From: Falsiroseomonas sp035644895
GTDB lineage: Bacteria > Pseudomonadota > Alphaproteobacteria > Acetobacterales > Acetobacteraceae
Reading direction: 5' to 3'
NCBI GenBank assembly: GCA_035644895.1
Contig: DASQNQ010000120.1
Location: 1-16,637, forward strand
DNA length: 16,637 nt
In this document: one piece after another, positions 7,562-13,882 of the stretch
Position numbering within the stretch: position 1 is the first letter of the stretch
How the letters are laid out: every line of letters begins with the position of its first letter
Program-made: the position numbers and the translations under genes
Notes under the pieces: model-generated
Databases searched by the model: none
Told to the model about the DNA's origin: nothing
Seen by the model: the letters and a program-made list of their open reading frames with translations, nothing else

Positions 7562-9424
7562 CTATTCGTCCGCCCGGCTCCTGCGGCGTGCCTCGATCTC
7601 GTGCTGGTGGACGGCGTCGAGGATCTCGCTCGGCACGGATGCGGCCGGGCGGGAGTTGATCGCCCGGATGGCGGCGATGTCGAGCTTCGGCTTGCGGTCC
7701 GCCGTCAGCAGGCCGTTCGTCTCCTGCTCCGTGTCCGTCAGCTGCGTGTAGCAGAAGCCCGCGATCCCGGTGCTGTCCAGCAGGGCACCGACCAGCGCGC
7801 CATAGAGCGCCAGCAGCCCCTGTGCATCGCCCGTCGTGGCGTAGCCGAACCAGGCCTCCCCCTCGGCCGGCTTGATGCTGAGGCCGCCGAACTCGCTGAC
7901 CACCACCGGCTGCTGCTCGAAGGTCTGGCCATCGACCAGCAGGCGGTTGTGCGCCGGGCGGATCGCCTCGAAGGTGCGGCGCAGGGCGTCGGCGGAGCCG
8001 TAGCGCTCCGTCAGCCTGGCTGGGTCGGAGGCGTAGTCGTGCACGCCGAAGATGTCGCCGATGGCGTTCTGCCAGCCGTCGTTGCCGATCACCGGGCGCG
8101 TGGGATCGAGCGTCCGCGTCAGGTGGTACAGCGCCTTCACGTAGGCGCGCTGGGCCGGGTCGTGCTCCAGGTCCGGCACGCCCCAGCTCTCGTTCAGCGG
8201 CACCCAGGTGATGATGCAGGGGTGGTTGAAGTCGCGCCGGACCACCTCCGCCCACTCGCGGGTGAGGCGCTCGGCGGCGCGTTCGTCGAACTGGAAGGCA
8301 TTGGCCGCCTCGCCCCAGACCAGCACGCCCAGGCGGTCGCACCAGTAGAGGAACCGCGGATCCTCGACCTTCTGGTGGATGCGGATGCCGTTGAAGCCGA
8401 GTTCCTTGACGAGCTCCACCTCCCGCCGGATCGCCTCGTCGCTCGGCGGCGCCAGGTGCGATTCCGGCCAGTAGTTCTGGGCAAGCACCAGGCGCAGGAA
8501 CAGCGGCACGCCGTTCAGCAGCAGCCGGCCGTCCACGGCCTCGATCCGGCGCAGGCCGAAATAGCTCTCGACCCGGTCGAGCACGGCGCCGTCCGCCCCC
8601 AGCAACTCGATCGAGGCGTCGATCAGGTGGGGGTGGTGGGGCGCCCAGCAGACGTCGCGCATCCGATGGACGCGCCGGGGCAGGACGACCTCGCGGTCCA
8701 GCAGCGCCCCGTCCAGCGCGAAGGTGTCGTCCGCCAGCGGCCGCCCGCGGAGCGTGAGGCGCAGGCGAAGCCGCGTCGCCTTGGCGGCGCGCCCGCCGAT
8801 GCGCAGGCGCATCCGGACGGCGAAGCGCTCGGGATCGGCGGTCCACCGCACCCCCTCGACGAAGGTCTCGCCCAACGGCTCCAGCCAGACCGGCTGCCAG
8901 ATGCCGGTGGTCCGGTGGTACCAGATCTCCGCCGGCTCGCGCTCCCAGTACTGCTTGCCGCGCGGCTGCGTCAGGTCCAGCGGGTCGTCATGGGCGCGCA
9001 CCACGACCACCTGCTCGGTGCCCGGCGAGAGCCAGGCCGTGATGTCGAGGGTGAAGGGCGTGTGCCCACCCTCATGCCGTCCGGCGAACTGGCCGTTGAC
9101 CCAGACCTGGGCCTCGTAGTCCACCGCGCCGAAGGTCAGGTGCAGCCGGGGCGGCCGCTTCTCGGTCGGAAGCTCGAAGACGCGGCGGTACCAGACCACG
9201 GGGTGGAAGCCCCGCTCCTGGATGCCGCTCGCCGGGGATTCGGGCGGGAAGGGCACGAGGATCTCCCGGTCGAAGACGTCGGCGCGCCCCGGCCAGCCCT
9301 CCCGGATCCCGCGATCCTCGTCGTCCAGGGCGAAGCCCCAGCGGCCCCGCAGGTCGATCCATCCGGCGCGGCGGAGCTGGGCCTGGGGGTGCCTGGCAGG
9401 CGCCAGGTCAACGGTTGCGTCCAA
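7562..9424 (-). CDS. Glycoside hydrolase family 2 protein (beta-glycosidase)
   Basis: A 620-residue family 2 glycosidase of retaining mechanism. An N-terminal jelly-roll sugar-binding domain (about 20-185, with WYRR, VDYEAQVWVNG and WYHRTTGIWQPVWLE) precedes an immunoglobulin-like domain (about 190-290). The TIM barrel starts at FGLRRIE (289-295) and carries the general acid/base Glu412 in NESWG and the nucleophile Glu511 in SEFGG. The family includes beta-galactosidases, beta-mannosidases and beta-glucuronidases; the exact substrate is not decidable here. No signal peptide is present, so it acts in the cytoplasm on an imported oligosaccharide or glycoside. The start appears to be TTG at 9422-9424, with GAGGA eight bases before it; no better start precedes the GWIDLRGRWGF block. 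No sugar transporter is adjacent, which is unusual for such a gene. Confidence 0.92.
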   Translation of the reverse strand: MDATVDLAPARHPQAQLRRAGWIDLRGRWGFALDDEDRGIREGWPGRADVFDREILVPFPPESPASGIQERGFHPVVWYRRVFELPTEKRPPRLHLTFGAVDYEAQVWVNGQFAGRHEGGHTPFTLDITAWLSPGTEQVVVVRAHDDPLDLTQPRGKQYWEREPAEIWYHRTTGIWQPVWLEPLGETFVEGVRWTADPERFAVRMRLRIGGRAAKATRLRLRLTLRGRPLADDTFALDGALLDREVVLPRRVHRMRDVCWAPHHPHLIDASIELLGADGAVLDRVESYFGLRRIEAVDGRLLLNGVPLFLRLVLAQNYWPESHLAPPSDEAIRREVELVKELGFNGIRIHQKVEDPRFLYWCDRLGVLVWGEAANAFQFDERAAERLTREWAEVVRRDFNHPCIITWVPLNESWGVPDLEHDPAQRAYVKALYHLTRTLDPTRPVIGNDGWQNAIGDIFGVHDYASDPARLTERYGSADALRRTFEAIRPAHNRLLVDGQTFEQQPVVVSEFGGLSIKPAEGEAWFGYATTGDAQGLLALYGALVGALLDSTGIAGFCYTQLTDTEQETNGLLTADRKPKLDIAAIRAINSRPAASVPSEILDAVHQHEIEARRRSRADE

Positions 9425-9524
9425 CGTCGAGGTCCTCGGCAGGGATCCGGGAAAGACCCGGCGCGGCGCGGATGCGAGCAGACCGGCCGCCTTGCCTCAA
9501 GGCCTGCGCCTGGGGCGAAACGGC

Positions 9525-9541
9525 CCGGGCGGCGTGCCCGG
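9525..9541 (-). terminator. Possible hairpin terminator after the first Crp/Fnr gene
   Basis: A perfect six-base stem (CCGGGC/GCCCGG) with a five-base loop lies 12 bases past the stop of the minus-strand regulator gene. Only three T residues follow on the minus strand, so it is at best a weak intrinsic terminator. Nearby, a second six-base inverted repeat GCCTTG/CAAGGC occupies 9489-9503. The rest of the 9425-9552 gap shows nothing clear beyond the GH2 ribosome site. Confidence 0.3.
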
Positions 9542-9552
9542 CGCAGCCCGCC

Positions 9553-10296
9553 TCAGCGCCAGTAGGCCGGCTTGCCGCTCCCCGGCTCCAGCCGGCGGTC
9601 GGTTCTCCGCCGGACCGCGCCGTAGCACTCGCAGGAGGCTGCCTCGAGGCCGGGGCGGTCGGTGACCTCCATGCGGCCATGGGCATAGGCGATCAGGCCC
9701 GCCTTCTGCAGCGTCCCCGCCGCCACGGTGATCCCGGCGCGGCGCACGCCGAGCATGATGGACAGGAACTCGTGCGTCATGGGGAAGCTGTCCCCCTCGC
9801 ACCGGTCATGCGCCATCAGCAGCCAGCGCGCGAGCCGGTCCTCGATGTGGTGGCGCCCGTTGCAGGCCGCGGTCTGCGAGACCTGCACGTGGAACGCCAG
9901 GGCATAGCGCAGGAGGTGCGCCCACGGGGCGGGCCGGGTCTCCACCTCCTCCCGGAACGCCGCCGCGTCCAGCCGCAGCGCGGTGCACCCCGCCTGGGCC
10001 AGGGCCTCGTGCGGCGAGGCATCCAGGCCGGAGAGGAGGGACAGGCCGACGACGCCCTCGCGGCCAATCATCCCGACCTCGGCGGAGTCGCCGTTCTCGA
10101 AGTTGGCCAGCATGGAAATGTAGCCGGCTTCGGGGAAGTGGACGGCCGGGATGGGATCGTCGGCCACGTAGAGGGTGTGGCGGACGGGAAGCTCGACACG
10201 CTCCAGCCGCGGCCACAGCCGGGCAAGCTCCCCGGGCGGCAGCGCGGCGAGCAGCCGGTTGGGCGAGGTGGGCGTGAACTGGTCGGAAAGGGCCAT
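9553..10296 (-). CDS. Crp/Fnr family transcriptional regulator (copy 1)
   Basis: A 247-residue cytoplasmic regulator with an N-terminal cyclic-nucleotide-binding-like beta roll (about 12-125), a dimerisation helix (about 125-160) and a C-terminal winged helix of the HTH_Crp type (about 160-215). THEFLSIMLGVRRAGITVAAGTLQKAGLI (174-202) forms the DNA-contacting helices. It has no N-terminal cysteine cluster like Fnr and lacks the obvious cAMP-binding Arg-Ser pair of Crp, so the effector is unknown. The C-terminal SCECYGAVRRR tail holds two cysteines, common in this alphaproteobacterial subgroup. The ATG at 10296 has GGAG six bases upstream. The gene is a tandem paralog of the regulator at 10448-11197, about half identical in the sensor half and nearly identical in the HTH. 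Confidence 0.9.
   Translation of the reverse strand: MALSDQFTPTSPNRLLAALPPGELARLWPRLERVELPVRHTLYVADDPIPAVHFPEAGYISMLANFENGDSAEVGMIGREGVVGLSLLSGLDASPHEALAQAGCTALRLDAAAFREEVETRPAPWAHLLRYALAFHVQVSQTAACNGRHHIEDRLARWLLMAHDRCEGDSFPMTHEFLSIMLGVRRAGITVAAGTLQKAGLIAYAHGRMEVTDRPGLEAASCECYGAVRRRTDRRLEPGSGKPAYWR
9695..9834. repeat. HTH-coding tract nearly identical to 10593-10732
   Basis: This 140-base stretch, encoding about residues 155-201 of the first regulator, matches 10593-10732 in the second regulator at 136 of 140 positions, counted by eye. Mismatches fall at 9757, 9796, 9800 and 9801. Identity drops sharply beyond 9834 and in the sensor halves. The pattern suggests gene conversion or very strong selection on the DNA-binding domain. 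Confidence 0.85.
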
Positions 10297-10337
10297 GACG
10301 GGCTCCAGCGACGGGGTGTCGACGGGAGCACACTCGT

Positions 10338-10361
10338 GTCTCTCAGCTGCCCGCGTCGGAA
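10338..10361 (-). promoter_or_regulatory. Leader element shared with the second Crp/Fnr gene (copy 1)
   Basis: A 24-base block starting 42 bases before the ATG of the first regulator matches the block at 11240-11263 at 21 of 24 positions, counted by eye. The matching half nearest the gene reads GCTGAGAGAC on the minus strand. The bases between it and the start, including the ribosome site, are also recognisably homologous. It may be a shared promoter or operator kept after duplication. Confidence 0.5.
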
Positions 10362-10376
10362 CGGGCGCGGCGGGCG

Positions 10377-10395
10377 GTGACCATCACATGGTGAC
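10377..10395. promoter_or_regulatory. Imperfect palindrome, possible Crp/Fnr operator
   Basis: GTGACCAT, spacer CAC, then ATGGTGAC form an inverted repeat with one mismatched pair, about 80-100 bases upstream of the first regulator's start. Its dyad layout and the TGA/TCA-type half-sites loosely recall Crp/Fnr operators. No similar site was found before the second regulator. It is offered as a candidate only. Confidence 0.3.
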
Positions 10396-10447
10396 GCGGG
10401 TCCGCCGGAACACCGGGGCAGCTCAGCTGAATTCCGGCCGGGCGGCG

Positions 10448-11197
10448 TCAGCGCCAGAACGGCTTCCGCGCCGCGCCGGGCGGCCCCAGCAACCGGTCAT
10501 AGGCCCGCCGGGCGGTGCCGTAGCACTCGCAGCTCACGGCCTCCAGGCCGGGCCGGTCGGTGATCTCCATCCGGCCCCGCTCATAGCGGATGAGGCCCGC
10601 CTTCTGCAGCGTCCCCGCCGCCACGGTGATCCCGGCGCGGCGCACGCCGAGCATCATGGACAGGAACTCGTGCGTCATGGGGAAGCTGTCCCCTTCGACC
10701 CGGTCATGCGCCATCAGCAGCCAGCGCGCGAGGCGCTGGTCCACGTGGTGACGCCCGTTGCAGGCCCCCGTCCGCGCCACCTGCTCGAAATGCGCGAGCG
10801 CGTAGCGGTTGAGGATGGGGCGGAGCGACGGGATGCGGTCCAGCGCGTCGCGGAACGCACCCGCCTCCATCCGGAGCGCCGTGCCCGGCGACTGGACCAG
10901 CAACTCGAAGCCGTCGCGGTCGGCGCCGAGCAGGATGGCCAGCCCGACCAGCCCCTCCGGGCCGACGAGGCCGATCTCGGCGCTGTCGCCATCCTCCATC
11001 GGGGCGAGGCGGGAGACGTAGCCGCTCTCGGGGAAGTGGACTGCCCTGATCGGCTCCTCCGGCGCGTGCAGGATCTGGCGCGCCGCGAATTCGACCGGCT
11101 CGAGCAGCGGCCAGAGCCGTGCGAGATCCTCGGGCGGCAGGGCCGCGAGCAGGCGATTGCGCGGCGCGGGACGCGCAGCCGGGTCGGAGGTTGTCAA
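10448..11197 (-). CDS. Crp/Fnr family transcriptional regulator (copy 2)
   Basis: A 249-residue Crp/Fnr-type regulator with a beta-roll sensor domain (about 13-127), a dimer helix and a C-terminal winged helix (about 161-216, THEFLSMMLGVRRAGITVAAGTLQKAGLI). I choose the TTG at 11195-11197 over a TTG at 11239. GGGAG lies at normal spacing before it, the resulting N-terminus matches the length of copy 1 (13 versus 12 residues before NRLLAALPP), and the two upstream leaders then align. Like copy 1, it lacks an Fnr cysteine cluster and ends in SCECYGTARRAYDRLL. With the same recognition helix, it should bind the same DNA sites as copy 1 while sensing something different. It is divergent from the PAS-HWE kinase gene at 11527-12672. 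Confidence 0.88.
   Translation of the reverse strand: MTTSDPAARPAPRNRLLAALPPEDLARLWPLLEPVEFAARQILHAPEEPIRAVHFPESGYVSRLAPMEDGDSAEIGLVGPEGLVGLAILLGADRDGFELLVQSPGTALRMEAGAFRDALDRIPSLRPILNRYALAHFEQVARTGACNGRHHVDQRLARWLLMAHDRVEGDSFPMTHEFLSMMLGVRRAGITVAAGTLQKAGLIRYERGRMEITDRPGLEAVSCECYGTARRAYDRLLGPPGAARKPFWR
10593..10732. repeat. HTH-coding tract nearly identical to 9695-9834
   Basis: This is the second member of the near-identical pair, offset 898 bases and in the same orientation. It encodes the winged-helix region of the second Crp/Fnr regulator, about residues 156-202. Confidence 0.85.
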
Positions 11198-11239
11198 ACG
11201 TGGCTCCCGCAACGGAATGGTCGGCGGGAGCCCGGTCAA

Positions 11240-11263
11240 GTCTCTCAGCCGCCTGCGCCGGAA
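11240..11263 (-). promoter_or_regulatory. Leader element shared with the first Crp/Fnr gene (copy 2)
   Basis: This is the counterpart of the 10338-10361 block, with three differences, all pyrimidine changes on the + strand. It starts 43 bases before the TTG at 11197, essentially the same distance as in the paralog (42 bases). That agreement supports both the chosen start and common ancestry of the promoter or leader. Confidence 0.5.
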
Positions 11264-11526
11264 GGATCTCGGCAGGCGATCGGCAAGCTATGGGTCGTCC
11301 GGCGCCGGGTGTCTGTGCGGATGCGTACGGCTCCGGCGGAAATCGCCGCGCGGCGGGCTCCTGCGCGCGGGCGGCGTCCCACGCCGTCCCCGCCCGCGCA
11401 TCATCCGCCCGGCCAGGCATGCGAATTCCGACCGGAAGTGCGGTAGCGAACAGACGGCGCCATGCCGGGCGCCTAATCACGGTGCCCGCCAAAATGGCGC
11501 GGAGGATGTTGCGAGTGCTGCCAAGA
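11264..11526. other. Long leader region between divergent regulator and kinase genes
   Basis: No gene is supported here. Its most distinct element is a strong imperfect stem-loop at 11362-11400: an outer arm TGCGCG (11362-11367) with CGCGCA (11395-11400), continuing through two G-C pairs after a bulge, and an inner perfect stem CGGCGT/ACGCCG at 11372-11377 and 11381-11386. No T-run follows on the + strand. A GGCGCC repeat flanks 11459-11476. From about 11430 the base composition becomes less GC-rich, which may mark the kinase promoter. Clear -35/-10 boxes were not found. Confidence 0.4.
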
Positions 11527-12672
11527 ATGGACAGCCAAGCGGCCGCACTTGGCCTCGATGCGCGGGTGTTGGCTGCCGACAGCTCCACCGACGGCAAAAT
11601 CCAGAGAGCGCCTGTTGCGGCAAGAGGTCAAAGGCGTGACGATCCGAGGCCGACGGCCGACGGGACCGCGTCGGCGAACGCCGTCCCGCGCGAGGGGGCC
11701 GAGCCGGCGCGCCTGATCCTCGACAGCGCCACCGGCTACGCCATCATCACCCTCGACCCGAAGGGCTGCGTGACGGGCTGGAACGAGGGGGCACGGCGCA
11801 TCCTGGGCTACGACGGCGCCGAGATCATCGGGCGCCGCGCCGAAACCTGGTTCACCCCGGAGGACCGCGCCGCCGGCGTGCCGACGCTCGAGATGTGCCG
11901 CGCGCTGGAGCACGGCCACGCCGAGAACGAGCGCTGGCACCTGCGCAAGGGCGGGACGCGCTTCTGGGCGAGCGGGCTGATGATGCCGCTGCTGGATGCG
12001 GGCGGGCAGCCCTCGGGCTTCGTGAACATCCTGCGCGACAGCACGGAGGCCCGGGCCGCGGAGGAACACCGCGCCCTGCTGCTGGTCGAACTGGACCACC
12101 GGGTCAAGAACACGCTGGCCACCGTGCAGGCCATCGCGACGCAGACGGGGCGGATCACGGGCGCGCCGGACGCCTTCCGCGAGTCCTTCACGGCCAGGCT
12201 GATGGCCCTTGCGCGGTCGCACGACATGCTGACCCAGGGCGGCTGGGACGGTGCGCCGCTGCAGGCGGTGATCGGCGGAACCCTGAAGCCCTACGAGGGC
12301 GTGCCGGGCCGCGTCGCGATGGCGGGCCCCGCGGTGCGGCTGGCCCCGAACACGGTGGTCACGCTCAACCTCGCCTTCCACGAGCTTGCCACCAACGCCG
12401 CCAAGTACGGGGCCCTGTCGCCCGCCGGGGGGCGGGTCGAGGTGACCTGGGCCCTGCGGCGGTCCGAGGCCGGGGTGCCGATCGTCGAGATCCTGTGGCG
12501 CGAGCGCGGCGGGCCGGCGGTGCGGCCGCCGGAGCGCCGGGGCTTCGGCTCGCGGTTGCTGGAGCGCGGCCTGACGCAGGAATTCGCCGGCACGGTGCGG
12601 CTCGACTTCCTGCCGGAGGGCGTCGAGTGCCACATCTGCCTGCCGCTCGCCGGCAGGCCCGAGGCGCGGTGA
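11527..12672 (+). CDS. Soluble PAS-HWE sensor histidine kinase
   Basis: A cytoplasmic sensor kinase of about 381 residues. A single PAS domain (about 60-175; ILDSATGYAIITLD, GWNEGARRILGY, ERWHLRKGGTRFWASG) is followed by an HWE kinase core. The core has phosphoacceptor His191 in ELDHRVKN, N-box FHELATNAAKYGALS (284-298, Asn290), WRE (324-326) and GFGSRLLE (339-346). The PAS domain lacks the NCRFL cysteine motif of blue-light LOV sensors, so its signal is unknown. The start is uncertain. In-frame candidates are ATG at 11494, 11506 and 11527 and GTG at 11566, none with a good ribosome site; I use 11527. The first 55 residues look low in constraint. No response regulator is adjacent, as with the other HWE kinase at 5236-7383. 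Confidence 0.85.
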   Translation: MDSQAAALGLDARVLAADSSTDGKIQRAPVAARGQRRDDPRPTADGTASANAVPREGAEPARLILDSATGYAIITLDPKGCVTGWNEGARRILGYDGAEIIGRRAETWFTPEDRAAGVPTLEMCRALEHGHAENERWHLRKGGTRFWASGLMMPLLDAGGQPSGFVNILRDSTEARAAEEHRALLLVELDHRVKNTLATVQAIATQTGRITGAPDAFRESFTARLMALARSHDMLTQGGWDGAPLQAVIGGTLKPYEGVPGRVAMAGPAVRLAPNTVVTLNLAFHELATNAAKYGALSPAGGRVEVTWALRRSEAGVPIVEILWRERGGPAVRPPERRGFGSRLLERGLTQEFAGTVRLDFLPEGVECHICLPLAGRPEAR

Positions 12673-12696
12673 GGGACAGGGCGCGTTTCGGCGCGG

Positions 12697-13050
12697 TCAG
12701 AACCCTTCCGGGAACAGGTGCACCCCGTCCGCCCCCAGCGGCACCGGCGTCGCGCTCAGCACCGCCGAGACGGGCAGCGGCCCGTAGAGGTGCGGGAACA
12801 GCCCCGGCCGCTTGCCGCCCGAGGCCGGTTCCCAGCGCAGCGCGTCGCCCAGCAGGGCGGCGTCGGCCTCGACCAGCCAGAGGTCGGGCTCGCCCGCCCG
12901 GTGCTTCCGCGCGCTCTCGCGCAGCTGGGACGCGGTGGAGAAGTGCAGGAAGCCGTCGCGCCGGTCGTCCGCGCTGCCCGCGTACTCCCCCGCGCGTTCC
13001 GCCGCACGCCAGTCCTCGCCGCGCACCAGGGTGTAGATCGTCCGTTCCAT
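12697..13050 (-). CDS. DUF952 domain protein
   Basis: A 117-residue cytoplasmic protein with the full DUF952 fold. The N-terminal MERTIYTLVRGEDW (1-14), the central DGFLHFSTASQL (32-43), LWLVEADAALLGDALRWE (57-74) and the C-terminal LFPHLYGPLP (84-93) are the expected conserved blocks. The start is the ATG at 13048-13050, since the first residues match the family's usual beginning; the longer upstream frame belongs to shadow sequence over the hydrolase gene. Its ribosome site is weak, and it begins 14 bases after the hydrolase stop, so it may be read through from the phage-type operon. The biochemical role of DUF952 is not established. In many alphaproteobacteria it neighbours pyrD, which here lies about 8.5 kb away. 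Confidence 0.87.
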   Translation of the reverse strand: MERTIYTLVRGEDWRAAERAGEYAGSADDRRDGFLHFSTASQLRESARKHRAGEPDLWLVEADAALLGDALRWEPASGGKRPGLFPHLYGPLPVSAVLSATPVPLGADGVHLFPEGF

Positions 13051-13064
13051 GGCGCGGCGGCCTA

Positions 13065-13448
13065 TCACGCCTCCGGCCTGTAGAACACCAGGCCGCCGAG
13101 CGTGGCGCAGGGCGTGCGGCCGATCGCCCAGCGGGGCAGCCTCTCTTCCGGGTGGAAGTGGGTGGCGCCGCCCGTCGGGTCCGGCAGCGCGCCGGCGAGC
13201 GCGCGGGCCGCGATGCGCGTGCAGGCGGCAAGCTGCGCGTCGCCCTCGGCCACGGCCAGCATCGCGGCGCGGCGCGGGTGGCGCGGGTGCCAGCAGGCGA
13301 AGACGAAGGGGGAGCGGCACGCCGCCGCCACGCTCCCCAAACCACGCGCGCGGTTGACCGCGAGCGCGGCGAGGCCCTCGATGGCGCGGACGGGCCGGCC
13401 CGCGGCCTCCGCCCAAAGGGTCAGGGCCAGGATGCGCGCGCCGGTCAC
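13065..13448 (-). CDS. SleB-type cell wall hydrolase, probable phage endolysin
   Basis: A 127-residue protein matching the Hydrolase_2 (SleB-like) fold, which cleaves peptidoglycan glycan strands. LALTLWAEAAG (7-17) holds the likely catalytic Glu14, VNRAR (31-35) and FACWHP (50-55) correspond to the conserved middle, and GATHFHP (94-100) is the family's diagnostic motif. There is no signal peptide, so it would need a holin or another export route, as phage endolysins do. The GTG start overlaps the stop of the upstream membrane coiled-coil gene (GTGA), showing translational coupling and probably a joint role in lysis. Its small size is consistent with a stand-alone phage or GTA lysin rather than a spore or chromosomal cell wall enzyme. 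Confidence 0.82.
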   Translation of the reverse strand: MTGARILALTLWAEAAGRPVRAIEGLAALAVNRARGLGSVAAACRSPFVFACWHPRHPRRAAMLAVAEGDAQLAACTRIAARALAGALPDPTGGATHFHPEERLPRWAIGRTPCATLGGLVFYRPEA

Positions 13449-13834
13449 GGCTGCCCGTCCTGCCCGCGCAGGCCGAAGCCGATGCCCCCCCGCGGCAGGT
13501 GCTGGCCGGAGACGGCGGCCGCGGCGGTCGCGGCGCGGCTCACCTCCTCCAGCTTCTCCTCGATGCGCAGCAGGTGCAGGGAGAGGCGGCTGTCGAGGTC
13601 GCGGATGAGCGAGAGCGGCACGTAGGTCCGCGCCACCTCCAGCTTGAAGGCGGCCAGCTCCTCCCGCGTGCGGTCGAGCCCGGTGGCGGGCGGCGCTTCC
13701 GCCCGGCCCGGATCACGGCCCCCCTCGCGGCCCAGGTCACGCCGCAAGAGGTGCAGCATCCAGGCCACCAGGATCATCAGCGGCGTGTCGGCGGCGGCGA
13801 CCAGGGTGCCCGCCTCGGGGATCTCGGGTGTCAT
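13445..13834 (-). CDS. Single-TM coiled-coil protein, candidate lysis accessory
   Basis: I start at the ATG at 13832-13834 because a perfect AAGGAGT ribosome site lies five to eight bases upstream; a longer frame to 14071 has no such support. The 129-residue product has one predicted membrane helix (about 10-30, TLVAAADTPLMILVAWMLHLL). A linker and a charged heptad-like region follow (about 55-105, REELAAFKLEVARTYVPLSLIRDLDSRLSLHLLRIEEKLEEV), likely a coiled coil. The topology resembles small phage lysis proteins such as holin-like or Rz/spanin-like proteins, but I recognise no named family. Coupling by GTGA overlap to the cell wall hydrolase supports a lysis role. That role is inference; a structural or scaffold role is possible. 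Confidence 0.7.
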   Translation of the reverse strand: MTPEIPEAGTLVAAADTPLMILVAWMLHLLRRDLGREGGRDPGRAEAPPATGLDRTREELAAFKLEVARTYVPLSLIRDLDSRLSLHLLRIEEKLEEVSRAATAAAAVSGQHLPRGGIGFGLRGQDGQP

Positions 13835-13882
13835 TGCGGCACTCCTTGAACCGGGATGGGCGTGGGCCCACCCTCCGTTGCG

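Noticed and set aside
7601..9565. Long + strand open frame antisense to the GH2 gene
   Set aside because: The opposite-strand GH2 protein has full domain structure and catalytic residues; this frame shows none and is a shadow.
10419..10429. CAGCT-C-AGCTG palindrome downstream of the second regulator gene
   Set aside because: It is short and common in GC-rich DNA, with no matching copy at an equivalent position; not enough to call an operator.
11636..11718. GTG with a strong ribosome site as the true start of a separate small gene
   Set aside because: The frame closes at a stop after about 25 arginine-rich codons and has no domain features. It is kept only as a frame-ambiguity note for the kinase.
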